In this document: piece after piece, positions 50,786-58,826 of the stretch | Layout: every line of letters begins with the position of its first letter | How positions within the stretch are numbered: the stretch's first letter is position 1 | Position numbers and translations under genes: made by a program | The notes under the pieces: generated by a model | Databases searched by the model: none | What the model saw: only the letters and a program-made list of their open reading frames with translations | Told to the model about the DNA's origin: nothing | Assembly: GCF_000721705.1 (NCBI RefSeq) | Contig: NZ_JOJL01000011.1 | Span: 62,001 to 126,000 of the forward strand | Origin: Actinoplanes subtropicus | GTDB lineage: Bacteria > Actinomycetota > Actinomycetes > Mycobacteriales > Micromonosporaceae | DNA length: 64,000 nt | Direction: 5' to 3'

Positions 50786-52090
50786 TCACGCCCTCGTCGG
50801 TGTCGCGGGCGGGCTCGTCAGCGTCCCGTTCGTGGCGGCGGGGCCGGTGGCCGTCGGTGGCGGAGCGGGCGTCAGAGCCGGGATGCGTCGGAGGGCGGCA
50901 GCCAGGAGACTGCTGAGCGCCACGAACGCGGCGGCCAGCAGGACCACGGCCGGCCACGCGCCCAGCGTCCATGCGACGCCGGAAAGACTGCCGAACACCG
51001 ACGAGCCGGCGTAGTACGCGACCAGGTAGAGCGAGGCCGCCTGGCCGGCCGGTACGCCACCGAGGTGGGCGCGGACCGGCACCCAGCCGCTGGCCACGCC
51101 GTGCACGACGAAGAAGCCGGCGGTCATCACGGCCAGGCCGCCGATCACGTACGGCAGACGGTCGGGCAGCGTGAGCAGCAAGCCGATCGCGGTGAGCGCG
51201 CATCCGAACGGCAGCACCGCGCGCCGGCCGTAGCGGTCGGCCAGGCGGCCGGCGAGCGCGGAACTGAGCGTGCCGAGCGGGTAGACCAGGAACACCGCGC
51301 CGGCCGCGCCCGCGCCCAGCGCGAACGGGGTGCTGGTGAGCCGGAAACCGATCGCGTTGTACACCGACACGAACGCGCCCATCGCGCACGCTCCGATCGC
51401 GTACAGGATCAGAAGTGCAGGGTCGGTGAGCGCGCGGCGGGTCATCACGGCGGTCGGCCGCGCGACGAAGTTGCGCGACGCCGGCAGCAGCGCGGCCACG
51501 ACGGCGGCGCAGGCCAGTCCGACGGCGGCGACCGCGGCCAGCGCCCACCGCCAGCCGAGCGCCTCGGCGACCCCGCCGGTGATCAGCCGGCCGGCCATCC
51601 CGCCGAGCGCGGTCCCGCCGATGTACAGGCCGGCCGCCCGCGCGTGGGTCTCGGCGTGCAACTCCTCGCGCAGATAGGCGGTGGCGACCGCGGGCAGGCC
51701 GGCCAGCGTGACGCCTTGCAGCAGCCGTAGGACCAGGAGCGCGTGCCAGCCGGGCGCGGCCGCGCAGGCGAGCCCGGCGAGCCCGGACAGGCTCAGCGAC
51801 AGGTGGATCAGGCGGGTGCGGCCGATCCGCTCGGACAGCGGGCCGGTGACCAGCAGGGTGACGCCGAGTCCGATCGTCGCCAGCGACAGGGACCAGGAAC
51901 TCTGCGCGGGCGTGACGTGGAACGTGCCGGCGAACTCGGGCAGCAGGGCCTGAACGCTGTAGAGCAGGGCGAACGTCGCCAAGCCCGCGGCGAACAGGGC
52001 GAGCACGACGCGGCGGTAGCCGGGCTCCCCGGCGCGATATCCGATCACTCCCGCCACGGTCCGCGTTCCGAGTGCATACGTCCAATGCAT
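50786..52090 (-). CDS. MFS transporter, DHA1/YnfM-like
   Basis: The protein has 434 residues with ATG 52090; a GTG about 40 bases further in is an alternative, since no good ribosome site is visible. About 12 membrane segments. Motif A in TGPLSERIGRTRLIHL and again in AGRLADRYGRRAVLPFG; LRLLQGVTLAGLPAVATAYL. It resembles the YnfM/AraJ group of exporters, usually for drugs or sugars. A Pro/Thr-rich tail of about 25 residues ends the protein. It is divergent from a LysR gene and probably controlled by it. Confidence 0.85.
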   Translation of the reverse strand: MHWTYALGTRTVAGVIGYRAGEPGYRRVVLALFAAGLATFALLYSVQALLPEFAGTFHVTPAQSSWSLSLATIGLGVTLLVTGPLSERIGRTRLIHLSLSLSGLAGLACAAAPGWHALLVLRLLQGVTLAGLPAVATAYLREELHAETHARAAGLYIGGTALGGMAGRLITGGVAEALGWRWALAAVAAVGLACAAVVAALLPASRNFVARPTAVMTRRALTDPALLILYAIGACAMGAFVSVYNAIGFRLTSTPFALGAGAAGAVFLVYPLGTLSSALAGRLADRYGRRAVLPFGCALTAIGLLLTLPDRLPYVIGGLAVMTAGFFVVHGVASGWVPVRAHLGGVPAGQAASLYLVAYYAGSSVFGSLSGVAWTLGAWPAVVLLAAAFVALSSLLAAALRRIPALTPAPPPTATGPAATNGTLTSPPATPTRA

Positions 52091-52106
52091 AAGAAAGGTG
52101 CTTTCA

Positions 52107-52121
52107 ATACGCCGTACGTAT
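52107..52121. promoter_or_regulatory. LysR-type box (T-N11-A palindrome)
   Basis: ATACGCCGTACGTAT has arms ATACG/CGTAT with the T-N11-A spacing, 11 bp upstream of the LysR gene and 16 bp upstream of the MFS start. Confidence 0.7.
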
Positions 52122-52132
52122 GATGTCTGGTC

Positions 52133-53017
52133 ATGGAGATCGAGGAGTTGCGGGCCCTGCTGGCGCTCGGTGAGCATCGCCACGTCACCGAGGCGGCGAC
52201 GGCGCTCGGCCTCAGCCAGCCGACGCTGTCCCGGCTGCTCGCGCGGATCGAGAGCGAGGTCGAGGCGCGGCTGTTCGAGCGGGATGCCAGGGGCGCGCAT
52301 CCGAATCCGCTGGGCGAGCTGACGCTGGCGGCGGCCCGCGACATCGTCGACCGGTACGACCGGCTGCGGCGCGACCTGTCCGGGCTGCTCGATCCCGAGG
52401 CTGGGACGGTGCGGCTCGCGTTCCTCGACTCGATGGCCACGTCGCTGGTGCCGCGGATCCTGCACGACGTGCGGCGGCGGGCGCCCCGGATGCGGATCGA
52501 GCTGCGCCAGGAGCCGGGCCACGAGATGCTGCGCGACCTCGCGTCGGGGGTCAGCGAGCTGGCGGTCACCGCGGGACCACCGCAGGGGCCGTACGGGTGG
52601 ATCGCTCTGCAACGGCAGCGGCTCGTGCTGATCGTCCCGCCCGGTCACCGGCTGGCGTCGCGCCGCAACGCCCGGCTGGCCGACGTGGCGGGGGAGGACT
52701 TCGTGACCATTCCGGGCGGGTTCGGCTTCCGGGAGCTGGTGGACGACCTGTTCGCGGCGGCCGGGGTGGTGCCGCGGGTCGCCTTCGAGATCGGCGACCT
52801 CGCGACGGTCGAGGGCCTGGTCGGCACCGGGCTCGGGGTCGCGCTCGTGCCGTCCCAGTTCGCCGGCGCGTCGGGGACGGTCGGGCTGCCGGTGTCCGCT
52901 CCCGGCGCCGAGCGGGTGGTCGGCCTGACCTGGCGGGCCGATCGCACGCTCGGGCCGGCCGCCGCGCGGTTCCGGGATCTGGTCGGGCAAGCCGGCCCGT
53001 ACGAGACCCTTCGCTGA
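52133..53017 (+). CDS. LysR-family transcriptional regulator
   Basis: The protein has 294 residues; ATG 52133. The winged HTH is at residues 1-60: EIEELRALLALGEHRHVTEA, ALGLSQPTLSRLLARIE. The effector domain (about 90-290) has the periplasmic-binding fold. It is divergent from the MFS transporter and should control it through the T-N11-A box. The effector is unknown. Confidence 0.88.
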   Translation: MEIEELRALLALGEHRHVTEAATALGLSQPTLSRLLARIESEVEARLFERDARGAHPNPLGELTLAAARDIVDRYDRLRRDLSGLLDPEAGTVRLAFLDSMATSLVPRILHDVRRRAPRMRIELRQEPGHEMLRDLASGVSELAVTAGPPQGPYGWIALQRQRLVLIVPPGHRLASRRNARLADVAGEDFVTIPGGFGFRELVDDLFAAAGVVPRVAFEIGDLATVEGLVGTGLGVALVPSQFAGASGTVGLPVSAPGAERVVGLTWRADRTLGPAAARFRDLVGQAGPYETLR

Positions 53018-53083
53018 GCCGTAGTCCGATTGTCGATCTCGGGGCGGGACGGATAAAGGTCCCCGGCGGAGAGCTCTGTCGCG

Positions 53084-53106
53084 TCAGGTACTGGACCTGA
53101 TACAGT
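53084..53106 (+). promoter_or_regulatory. padR promoter with palindromic operator
   Basis: TCAGGT-N5-ACCTGA (53084-53100) is followed directly by a -10-like TACAGT (53101-53106). The padR GTG at 53114 is about 7 bp past the -10, so the transcript is probably leaderless and autoregulated. Confidence 0.7.
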
Positions 53107-53113
53107 AGTCGGC

Positions 53114-53491
53114 GTGATGGAGGATGTGTTCGCCGCCGACCTGTTGCGGGGGCATACCGACACGATCGTGTTGGGGGTGCTGCGCGATGACGACCGGTAT
53201 GGCTTCGAGATCTTCAAGCGCATCCGGGATGCGACCGGGGGGCGGCACGAGATCAAAGAGGCGACTCTCTATGCGACCTATCGGCGGCTGCTGAAGGACG
53301 GGCTCATCGAGGCCTACTGGGGCGACGAGAGCCAGGGCGGCCGGCGCAAGTATTACAAGATCACCGATGCCGGGCGGGCCGTCTATCGGCGGAACGTGGC
53401 GGCCTGGGCGCTCACCCGCGACCTCATCGACTCCCTGCTCGACCTCGACCAGAAGGCCGGCGACTCGGCACCGGGAAGGCGGTCATCGTGA
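53114..53491 (+). CDS. PadR-family transcriptional regulator
   Basis: The protein has 125 residues; GTG 53114 or ATG 53117. Winged HTH of the PadR type: DTIVLGVLRDDDRYGFEIFK, EIKEATLYATYRRLLKDGLI, GRRKYYKITDAGRAVY. It overlaps the next gene by 4 bp (GTGA), the standard pairing of PadR with a HAAS/DUF1700-like membrane protein. Confidence 0.9.
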   Translation: MMEDVFAADLLRGHTDTIVLGVLRDDDRYGFEIFKRIRDATGGRHEIKEATLYATYRRLLKDGLIEAYWGDESQGGRRKYYKITDAGRAVYRRNVAAWALTRDLIDSLLDLDQKAGDSAPGRRSS

Positions 53492-54366
53492 CCAACTCGC
53501 ATGACACCGACGTGCACCGTCTGCTCGACGAGGCGTTCATGGGGATCGAGATGACCCCCGAGCGGCAGGACCTGAAGGAGGAGGTGCGAGCGAACCTGAT
53601 CGCTCGCGCCGCCGAGCTCGAGGCCGGCGGGATGGCCGCGGAGGCGGCGGCGCGCCAGGCGATCGGCGAGCTCGGCGACGTGCGCACGATCCTGGAGGGC
53701 ACCGACTCGTCCGGCCAGGCGCTGCCGCCGAGGGTGCGGCCGCGACCGGATTTCGTGCTGCGGACCGTCCTGCTCTCGGCGGTCGGGGTGACCGCGACGG
53801 CCGTGCTGGCGCTGGCCGCGACGGCCGGGGGCGTTCCGCTCGCGGCCGAGGCGGTGGCGGCGTTCGTGGTCGCGCTCGCGGTGGGCGCGGTGACCGCGGA
53901 CGCGCTCCGGCAGGAGACGACCAGCAACCACCCGATGCCGGCCGATCGTGCGGCCGGTTACGGCGTGGGCGTGTTCCTCGTGCTGGCCGGGCTCGCTTGC
54001 GGGTGGCTGTATGTGCGCGGCGGCGGCATCGGCTGGGTGCTCGGCGGGATCGCGCCGGTGCTGGCCGGCGCCGGGCTCCTGAGCTATCTCGGCGCGACGC
54101 AGACCAACCGGCACAAGCAGTGGGTGATGCGGATGGCCGAGTCACACGCCGCGGTCGGCAACCGGTTCACCGAGGATCCGTCGGCCGCGGCCCGGTTCGG
54201 CATCTACACCGTGATCGTCTGGATCGTCGCGCTGGCCGGGTTCGTGCTGCTCACGCTCACCGTCGGCTGGCTGTGGTCGTGGCTCGCGATCGTCGGCGGG
54301 GTCGTCCTGATGATGGTCCTGGTCGCCCGCATGCTGTTCATCCCCACCGATACGACCCGCACCTAG
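53488..54366 (+). CDS. PadR-linked membrane protein (permease-prefix/HAAS-type)
   Basis: The protein has 292 residues; GTG 53488 overlaps padR. The N-terminal 75 residues form a HAAS-like helical domain: MTPERQDLKEEVRANLIAR, MAAEAAARQAIGELGDVRTI. Then about six to seven membrane helices. Such proteins are co-regulated by PadR and thought to sense or manage envelope stress; the function is unknown. A strong hairpin follows the stop. Confidence 0.82.
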   Translation: MTNSHDTDVHRLLDEAFMGIEMTPERQDLKEEVRANLIARAAELEAGGMAAEAAARQAIGELGDVRTILEGTDSSGQALPPRVRPRPDFVLRTVLLSAVGVTATAVLALAATAGGVPLAAEAVAAFVVALAVGAVTADALRQETTSNHPMPADRAAGYGVGVFLVLAGLACGWLYVRGGGIGWVLGGIAPVLAGAGLLSYLGATQTNRHKQWVMRMAESHAAVGNRFTEDPSAAARFGIYTVIVWIVALAGFVLLTLTVGWLWSWLAIVGGVVLMMVLVARMLFIPTDTTRT

Positions 54367-54373
54367 GGAACAG

Positions 54374-54407
54374 CCGTGGCCGCGGTGCGCCAACACCGCG
54401 GCCACGG
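54374..54407 (+). terminator. Hairpin terminator after the padR-HAAS operon
   Basis: Perfect 14-bp stem CCGTGGCCGCGGTG / CACCGCGGCCACGG with a 6-base loop, 7 bp past the stop codon. It separates this operon from the ABC exporter genes downstream. Confidence 0.85.
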
Positions 54408-54504
54408 ATGACACACCGGAATTGTCGACCGAGGCGGCCGAGCGACCGTGCGTGCCCGCAGCAACACGGTAGCTCACGCCTCCCTGCGAAGGAGCGCAGA
54501 GCGC

Positions 54505-55515
54505 ATGATGTACCTACCGGAACCCGCCATCGAGGCGGTGGAGCTGGGCAAGACGTACGGCAGGACCGTGCACGCCCTGACCGGCCTGAGTTTCACGGTC
54601 CAGCCCGGCATCGTCTTCGGGCTGCTCGGCCCGAACGGCGCCGGGAAGTCCACGACCGTTCGCATTCTCACCACGCTCGCCCGACCCGATCGGGGCCAGG
54701 CGCGGGTGCACGGCATCGACGTGGTCCGGCAGCCCGATCGAGTGCGCCGGCTGATCGGGTACGTGTCGCAGAAACCCGGTTTCGACCCGGTCGCGACCGG
54801 TCTCGAGAACCTGGTGCTCCAGGGCCGGATCCACGGCGCCTCGGCCCGGGACGCCCGGGCGCGGGCCACGTCGTTGCTCGACCGGTTCGACCTGAGCGGA
54901 GCCGGTCGCCGGCGGGCCGGCACCTGGTCCGGCGGCATGCAGCGCAAGCTCGACGTGGCGATGGGGCTCATGCACCGGCCGCGGGTGTTGTTCCTGGACG
55001 AGCCGACCACCGGGCTCGACCCGCAGGCGCGCCTCGACCTGTGGGCGGAGATCGGGCGACTGGCCCGGGAGGACGGGCTGACCGTGCTGCTCACGACGCA
55101 CTATCTGGAGGAGGCCGACCACCTGGCGGCGCGGCTGGCGATCGTCGACGCCGGCCGGGTGGTGGCGACCGGTACGCCGGACGAGCTCAAGACCGAGCTC
55201 GGCGGCGACACGATCCGGGCCGGTCTCGCCCGGCCGGCCGACGCCGATCGGGCCCGGGCGGCCATCGAGGCGCTCCCGGGCGTCGGCACGGTCGTCACCG
55301 AGGGCGGGGCGCTGCACGCGCGGGTCGGCAACGGCGCGGCCGTGCTGCCGACCGCGTTGGCCGCCTTGGAGTACGCGGGCGTCGCGCTGGCGTCGATCAG
55401 TGTCGCGCAGCCCTCGCTCGACGACGTGTACCTGCACTACGCCGGCCGCAGCTTCGACGAGGCGGACCGGCTCGGAACGGATGCGTCCCGCTCGTCCGAG
55501 GCGGTGGCGGCATGA
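54505..55515 (+). CDS. ABC transporter ATPase, DrrA-like
   Basis: The protein has 336 residues; ATG 54505 (ATG ATG) preceded by GAAGGAG. Walker A LGPNGAGKST near residue 43, signature WSGGMQRKLDVAMGL, Walker B RVLFLDEPTTGLDPQ, H-loop TTHYLEEAD. The C-terminal 100 residues are the DUF4162-like domain of drug-export ATPases. With the permease encoded next it forms a DrrAB-type exporter. It overlaps the permease by 4 bp. Coupling to the PadR pair upstream is possible but a terminator lies between. Confidence 0.9.
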   Translation: MMYLPEPAIEAVELGKTYGRTVHALTGLSFTVQPGIVFGLLGPNGAGKSTTVRILTTLARPDRGQARVHGIDVVRQPDRVRRLIGYVSQKPGFDPVATGLENLVLQGRIHGASARDARARATSLLDRFDLSGAGRRRAGTWSGGMQRKLDVAMGLMHRPRVLFLDEPTTGLDPQARLDLWAEIGRLAREDGLTVLLTTHYLEEADHLAARLAIVDAGRVVATGTPDELKTELGGDTIRAGLARPADADRARAAIEALPGVGTVVTEGGALHARVGNGAAVLPTALAALEYAGVALASISVAQPSLDDVYLHYAGRSFDEADRLGTDASRSSEAVAA

Positions 55516-56285
55516 CGGCCGCGATCACGCATGCTCGACTGTTGACCGGACGGTCGCTGCGGACGCTGTCGCGTCAGCCGGCGTACCTGCTGTTCACGCT
55601 GGTGCAGCCGATGGTCTGGCTGCTGCTCTTCGGGCAGCTGTTCCGGCGGATCGCCGAGCTGCCGGGGTTCGGCGGCGACTACCTCGCCTACCTCACCCCG
55701 GGCGTGGTCGTGATGACGGCGATGATGAGCGCCGGCTGGGCGGGCACCGCGATCGTGCAGGACATGGAGCGCGGGGTGATGGACCGGACGCTCACCTCGC
55801 CGATCAAGCGGCCGGCCCTGGTCGTCGCGGGGCTGACCCATCAGGCCCTGATCACGATCGTTCAGTCGCTCATCATGTTCGGGACCGGGCTGGCGGCCGG
55901 CGCGCGGTATCCGGGCGGGAGCGCCGGGCTGCTGGTGGTCCTGTTGTGCGCGATTCTGATCGCGATGGTGTTCGCCGGGCTGTCCAACGCGGTCGCCCTG
56001 CTGGTGCGCCAGCAGGAGGCGCTGATCGCGGTGGCGCAGTTCCTGGTGCTGCCGCTGGCGTTCCTGTCCTCGATCATGATCGCGCCGGAGCTGATGCCGG
56101 GCTGGGTGGCCCGGGTGGCTCGGTTCAACCCGGTCGACTGGGCGGCGGTGGCCAGCCGGGAGGCGCTGCGCGCCACGCCCGACTGGGGGCTGGTGTTCGA
56201 GCGGGTCGGGTTGCTGGCGGCGCTGGCCCTGCTGATGGGATGGCTGGCGGCGCGGGCCTACCGCACCTATCAGCGATCGCTGTAA
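55512..56285 (+). CDS. ABC-2 type permease, DrrB-like
   Basis: The protein has 257 residues; ATG 55512 in an ATGA overlap. Six membrane helices; QPMVWLLLFGQLFRRIAELP in the first, ERGVMDRTLTSPIKRPALV cytosolic loop, AVAQFLVLPLAFLSSIMIAP (last conserved region before the C-terminal WAAVASREALRA). It is the export channel for the DrrA-like ATPase. Substrate unknown. Confidence 0.9.
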   Translation: MTAAITHARLLTGRSLRTLSRQPAYLLFTLVQPMVWLLLFGQLFRRIAELPGFGGDYLAYLTPGVVVMTAMMSAGWAGTAIVQDMERGVMDRTLTSPIKRPALVVAGLTHQALITIVQSLIMFGTGLAAGARYPGGSAGLLVVLLCAILIAMVFAGLSNAVALLVRQQEALIAVAQFLVLPLAFLSSIMIAPELMPGWVARVARFNPVDWAAVASREALRATPDWGLVFERVGLLAALALLMGWLAARAYRTYQRSL

Positions 56286-56346
56286 CGCTGTGCCGGGATC
56301 GGTGGTCGCCGGTGCGACCACCGATCCCAGCCGCTACGGTTCGGCG

Positions 56347-56832
56347 GTGCGGGTACGCGAGTTTCGAGCGGCCGACTGGCCGGCGGTCTGGGCGATCGTC
56401 CGCGACGTCGTCCGGGCCCAGGAGACGTTCGTCTACGACCCGGAGATGAGCGAGGACGACGCGCGGGCCGTCTGGATCGAGCGGCCGCCCGGGCTGACCG
56501 TGGTCGCGACCGAGGGCGATCGGGTGGTCGGAACGGCCAAGATGGGTCCCAACCGATCGGGGCCGGGTTCGCACGTCTCGACCGCGAGCTTCATGGTGGC
56601 GGCCGACGCGCGCGGGCGGGGTGCCGGGACCGCGCTGTGCCGCTTCGCGATCGATTGGGCGCGGGCCGGCGGGTACGCGGGCATGCAGTTCAACGCGGTC
56701 GCCGAGAGCAACCGGCCGGCGGTCGAGCTCTATCAGCGGCTGGGGTTCCGGATCCTCGGCACGGTGCCGCGGGCCTTCGCCCATCCGGCGCTCGGGCGGG
56801 TCGGTCTGCACCTGATGTACCTGGAGTTCTGA
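56347..56832 (+). CDS. GNAT-family N-acetyltransferase
   Basis: The protein has 161 residues with GTG 56347; a start at 56290 would add 19 residues not typical of the fold. VREFRAADWPAVWAIVRDVV at the N-terminus, acetyl-CoA loop ADARGRGAGTALCRFAIDWA, FNAVAESNRPAVELYQRLGF and a C-terminal VGLHLMYLEF. Acceptor unknown. Confidence 0.85.
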   Translation: MRVREFRAADWPAVWAIVRDVVRAQETFVYDPEMSEDDARAVWIERPPGLTVVATEGDRVVGTAKMGPNRSGPGSHVSTASFMVAADARGRGAGTALCRFAIDWARAGGYAGMQFNAVAESNRPAVELYQRLGFRILGTVPRAFAHPALGRVGLHLMYLEF

Positions 56833-56836
56833 GCGG

Positions 56837-57558
56837 TCACCGGGCGGGCGTGGCCCGGGCGCCGGTGCGGGCGGCCTCGCGGACGGCCTCGATCGCGGCG
56901 GCCTGGGCGATCGCGTCGGCGCGGCCGAACGGAACGGCGGCTCGTCTCCGGTTTCGATCGCGTGCGAGGCCGCGGTGAACTCCAGCCGGTACGCGTCGGT
57001 GCTGTCCGGGCCGGGCGCGAGGTGGCGCTTTCCGGTCGGGTCGGCCAGCAGCCGCTCGGTGTGGCCGTGGCGGTCCGGCTCGACGTGGCCGAAGCGGCAG
57101 ATCCACGGATCGGGAATGGTGATCCGGCCGTGCGTCCCGATCAGTTCGAGCTCGTCGCGGCGGGGAAGCCGAGCGCCACGTCGAACTGGGCCAGGACGTC
57201 GCCGGACAGCGCGAGCGTGGCGGCCGGCCGCAGGTCCGACCCGGCGGCGCCCTCGGCCGGGTCGGTTACCTGGTCGGCGGCGACGTGCAGCGGCTCGCCG
57301 CCGAAGAGCCGGATCGCGCTGACGCGGTGGCAGCCGAGATCGAGCACGGCCCCGCCGCCGAGCCGGCCGATCCGGCGGATGTCGCCGGGCGGCACGTCGC
57401 CGGCGAGCGCGGCGCGGATGTGCGCGAGCCGGCCGATCGCGCCGTCGGTCACCAGCGTCCGGGCGAGTTTCGGCAGCCGGCAGATCCCGGATCGCCGCGG
57501 CGACGACCCGCCCGATCGCGGCGGCGGACAGCATTCCCCAGCGGACGGCCGTCCCCAC
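56837..57558 (-). pseudogene. Decayed Gfo/Idh/MocA-family oxidoreductase
   Basis: Pieces in three reading frames on the minus strand make up a broken gene. The N-terminal Rossmann start (VRWGMLSAAAIGRVVAAAIR, from about GTG 57558) is cut short. About 90 residues are missing before the sequence resumes at LVTDGAIGRLAHIRAAL in another frame, through GGGAVLDLGCHRVSAIRLF to LGFPA. The frame then shifts (one C missing near 57162) into RDELELIGTHGRITIPDPWI, and shifts again at a duplicated CGTTC (near 56932) into ADAIAQAAAIEAVREAARTG. Intact members have about 330 residues. NAD(P)-dependent oxidation of a sugar or cyclitol would have been the role. An assembly error could explain a single shift but not the internal deletion. 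Confidence 0.75.
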
Positions 57559-57633
57559 AATCAACGCGCACGGTCGGCTGAATGCGACGGCCACCCGATC
57601 GACAATTCCGCGCGCACCCGGTCTGATGTGCTC

Positions 57634-58812
57634 ATGCTCGCCATCCGAGCCGGCCGCCTCTTCGACGGCGTCGACGCCGCCGCGGTCGAGTGCCCGCTGG
57701 TGCTGATCGAAAATGGCCGGATCCTCGCCGTACGGTCCGGCACGGAGCCACCGGCCGGCGCGGAAGTGGTCGACCTGGGCACGGCGACGCTGCTGCCCGG
57801 GCTCATCGACTCGCACGCCCACCTCGTCTTCGACGCGAGCGCCGACCCGGTCGGGCATCTGGACGGGGCGAGCGACGCGGACGTTCTCGTCGCGATGCGC
57901 GCCCGCGCCCGCAGCGCGCTGGCCGCCGGCATCACCACCGTCCGCGACCTGGGCGATCGCGGCTACCTGGCGGTCAAGCTGCGGGACGAGCTGGCCGCCG
58001 ACCCCACGGCCGGGCCGCGGATCCTCGCGGCCGGTCCGCCGATCACCACCGATCGCGGTCACTGCTGGTACCTGGGCGGCGAGGCGATCGGCGGCGTCGA
58101 CGCGATCCGCGCGGCGGTGCGCGAGCACGCCGAGCGCGGCGTCGACGTGATCAAGCTGATGGCCACCGGCGGCGAGCTGACCGCGGGCACCGCGTCGCAC
58201 GTGCCGCCGTTCGAGATCGCCGAGCTGCGGGCGGCGGTGGACGAGGCGCACCGGCACGACCTGCCGGCGACCGCGCACGCGCACGGCGCCGGCGGCATCG
58301 CCAACGCGGTCGCGGCGGGGGTGGACATGGTCGAACACGGCACCTTCATGACCGCCGACGGCGCCGCGGCCGATCCGGTGGTGGTCGAGGCGGTCGCGCG
58401 GGCCGGCATCCCGATCGGTGCGACCATCGCGCTGCGGTCGGCGCCGGGCATCGCGCCGCCGCCGCGGATCGCCAAGATGCTGCCGCTGTTGCTCGCGGTC
58501 TTCCGGGACCTGCGCACGGCCGAGATCCCGCTGGTGTGCAGCAGCGATTCCGGGATCGCGCCGACCAAACCGGCGGACGTCCTGCGGTTCGGTCCGGCGA
58601 TGATGACGACGCTGCTCGGCGACCCACCGGCCGAGGCGCTGCGCGCGGTCACCTCGCTCGCCGCCCGGGCGTGCTGGCTCGGCGACACCAAGGGCCGGGT
58701 CGCACGGGGCTACGACGCCGATCTGCTCGCGGTGGACGGCGATCCGCTGGCCGATCCGGCCGCGCTCACCGCGGTACGTGCGGTGTTCCGCGCGGGCGTG
58801 CGGGTGCGCTGA
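57634..58812 (+). CDS. Amidohydrolase (imidazolonepropionase/prolidase-like)
   Basis: The protein has 392 residues; ATG 57634. Binuclear metal site of the amidohydrolase superfamily: LLPGLIDSHAHLVF (HxH), DVIKLMATGGE (lysine, likely carboxylated), TAHAHGAGGIANAV and VEHGTF (histidines), and CSSDSGIAPTKP (aspartate). It hydrolyses an amide or peptide-like bond (related proteins act on Xaa-Pro or N-acyl substrates); the substrate is unknown. No signal peptide. Confidence 0.85.
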   Translation: MLAIRAGRLFDGVDAAAVECPLVLIENGRILAVRSGTEPPAGAEVVDLGTATLLPGLIDSHAHLVFDASADPVGHLDGASDADVLVAMRARARSALAAGITTVRDLGDRGYLAVKLRDELAADPTAGPRILAAGPPITTDRGHCWYLGGEAIGGVDAIRAAVREHAERGVDVIKLMATGGELTAGTASHVPPFEIAELRAAVDEAHRHDLPATAHAHGAGGIANAVAAGVDMVEHGTFMTADGAAADPVVVEAVARAGIPIGATIALRSAPGIAPPPRIAKMLPLLLAVFRDLRTAEIPLVCSSDSGIAPTKPADVLRFGPAMMTTLLGDPPAEALRAVTSLAARACWLGDTKGRVARGYDADLLAVDGDPLADPAALTAVRAVFRAGVRVR

Positions 58813-58825
58813 GGCCCGCACCCGC
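58800..58825. terminator. Hairpin overlapping the amidohydrolase stop
   Basis: Stem GCGGGTGCG / CGCACCCGC (9 bp) with an 8-base loop that contains the stop codon, between convergent genes. Likely a bidirectional terminator. Confidence 0.65.
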
Positions 58826-58826
58826 C

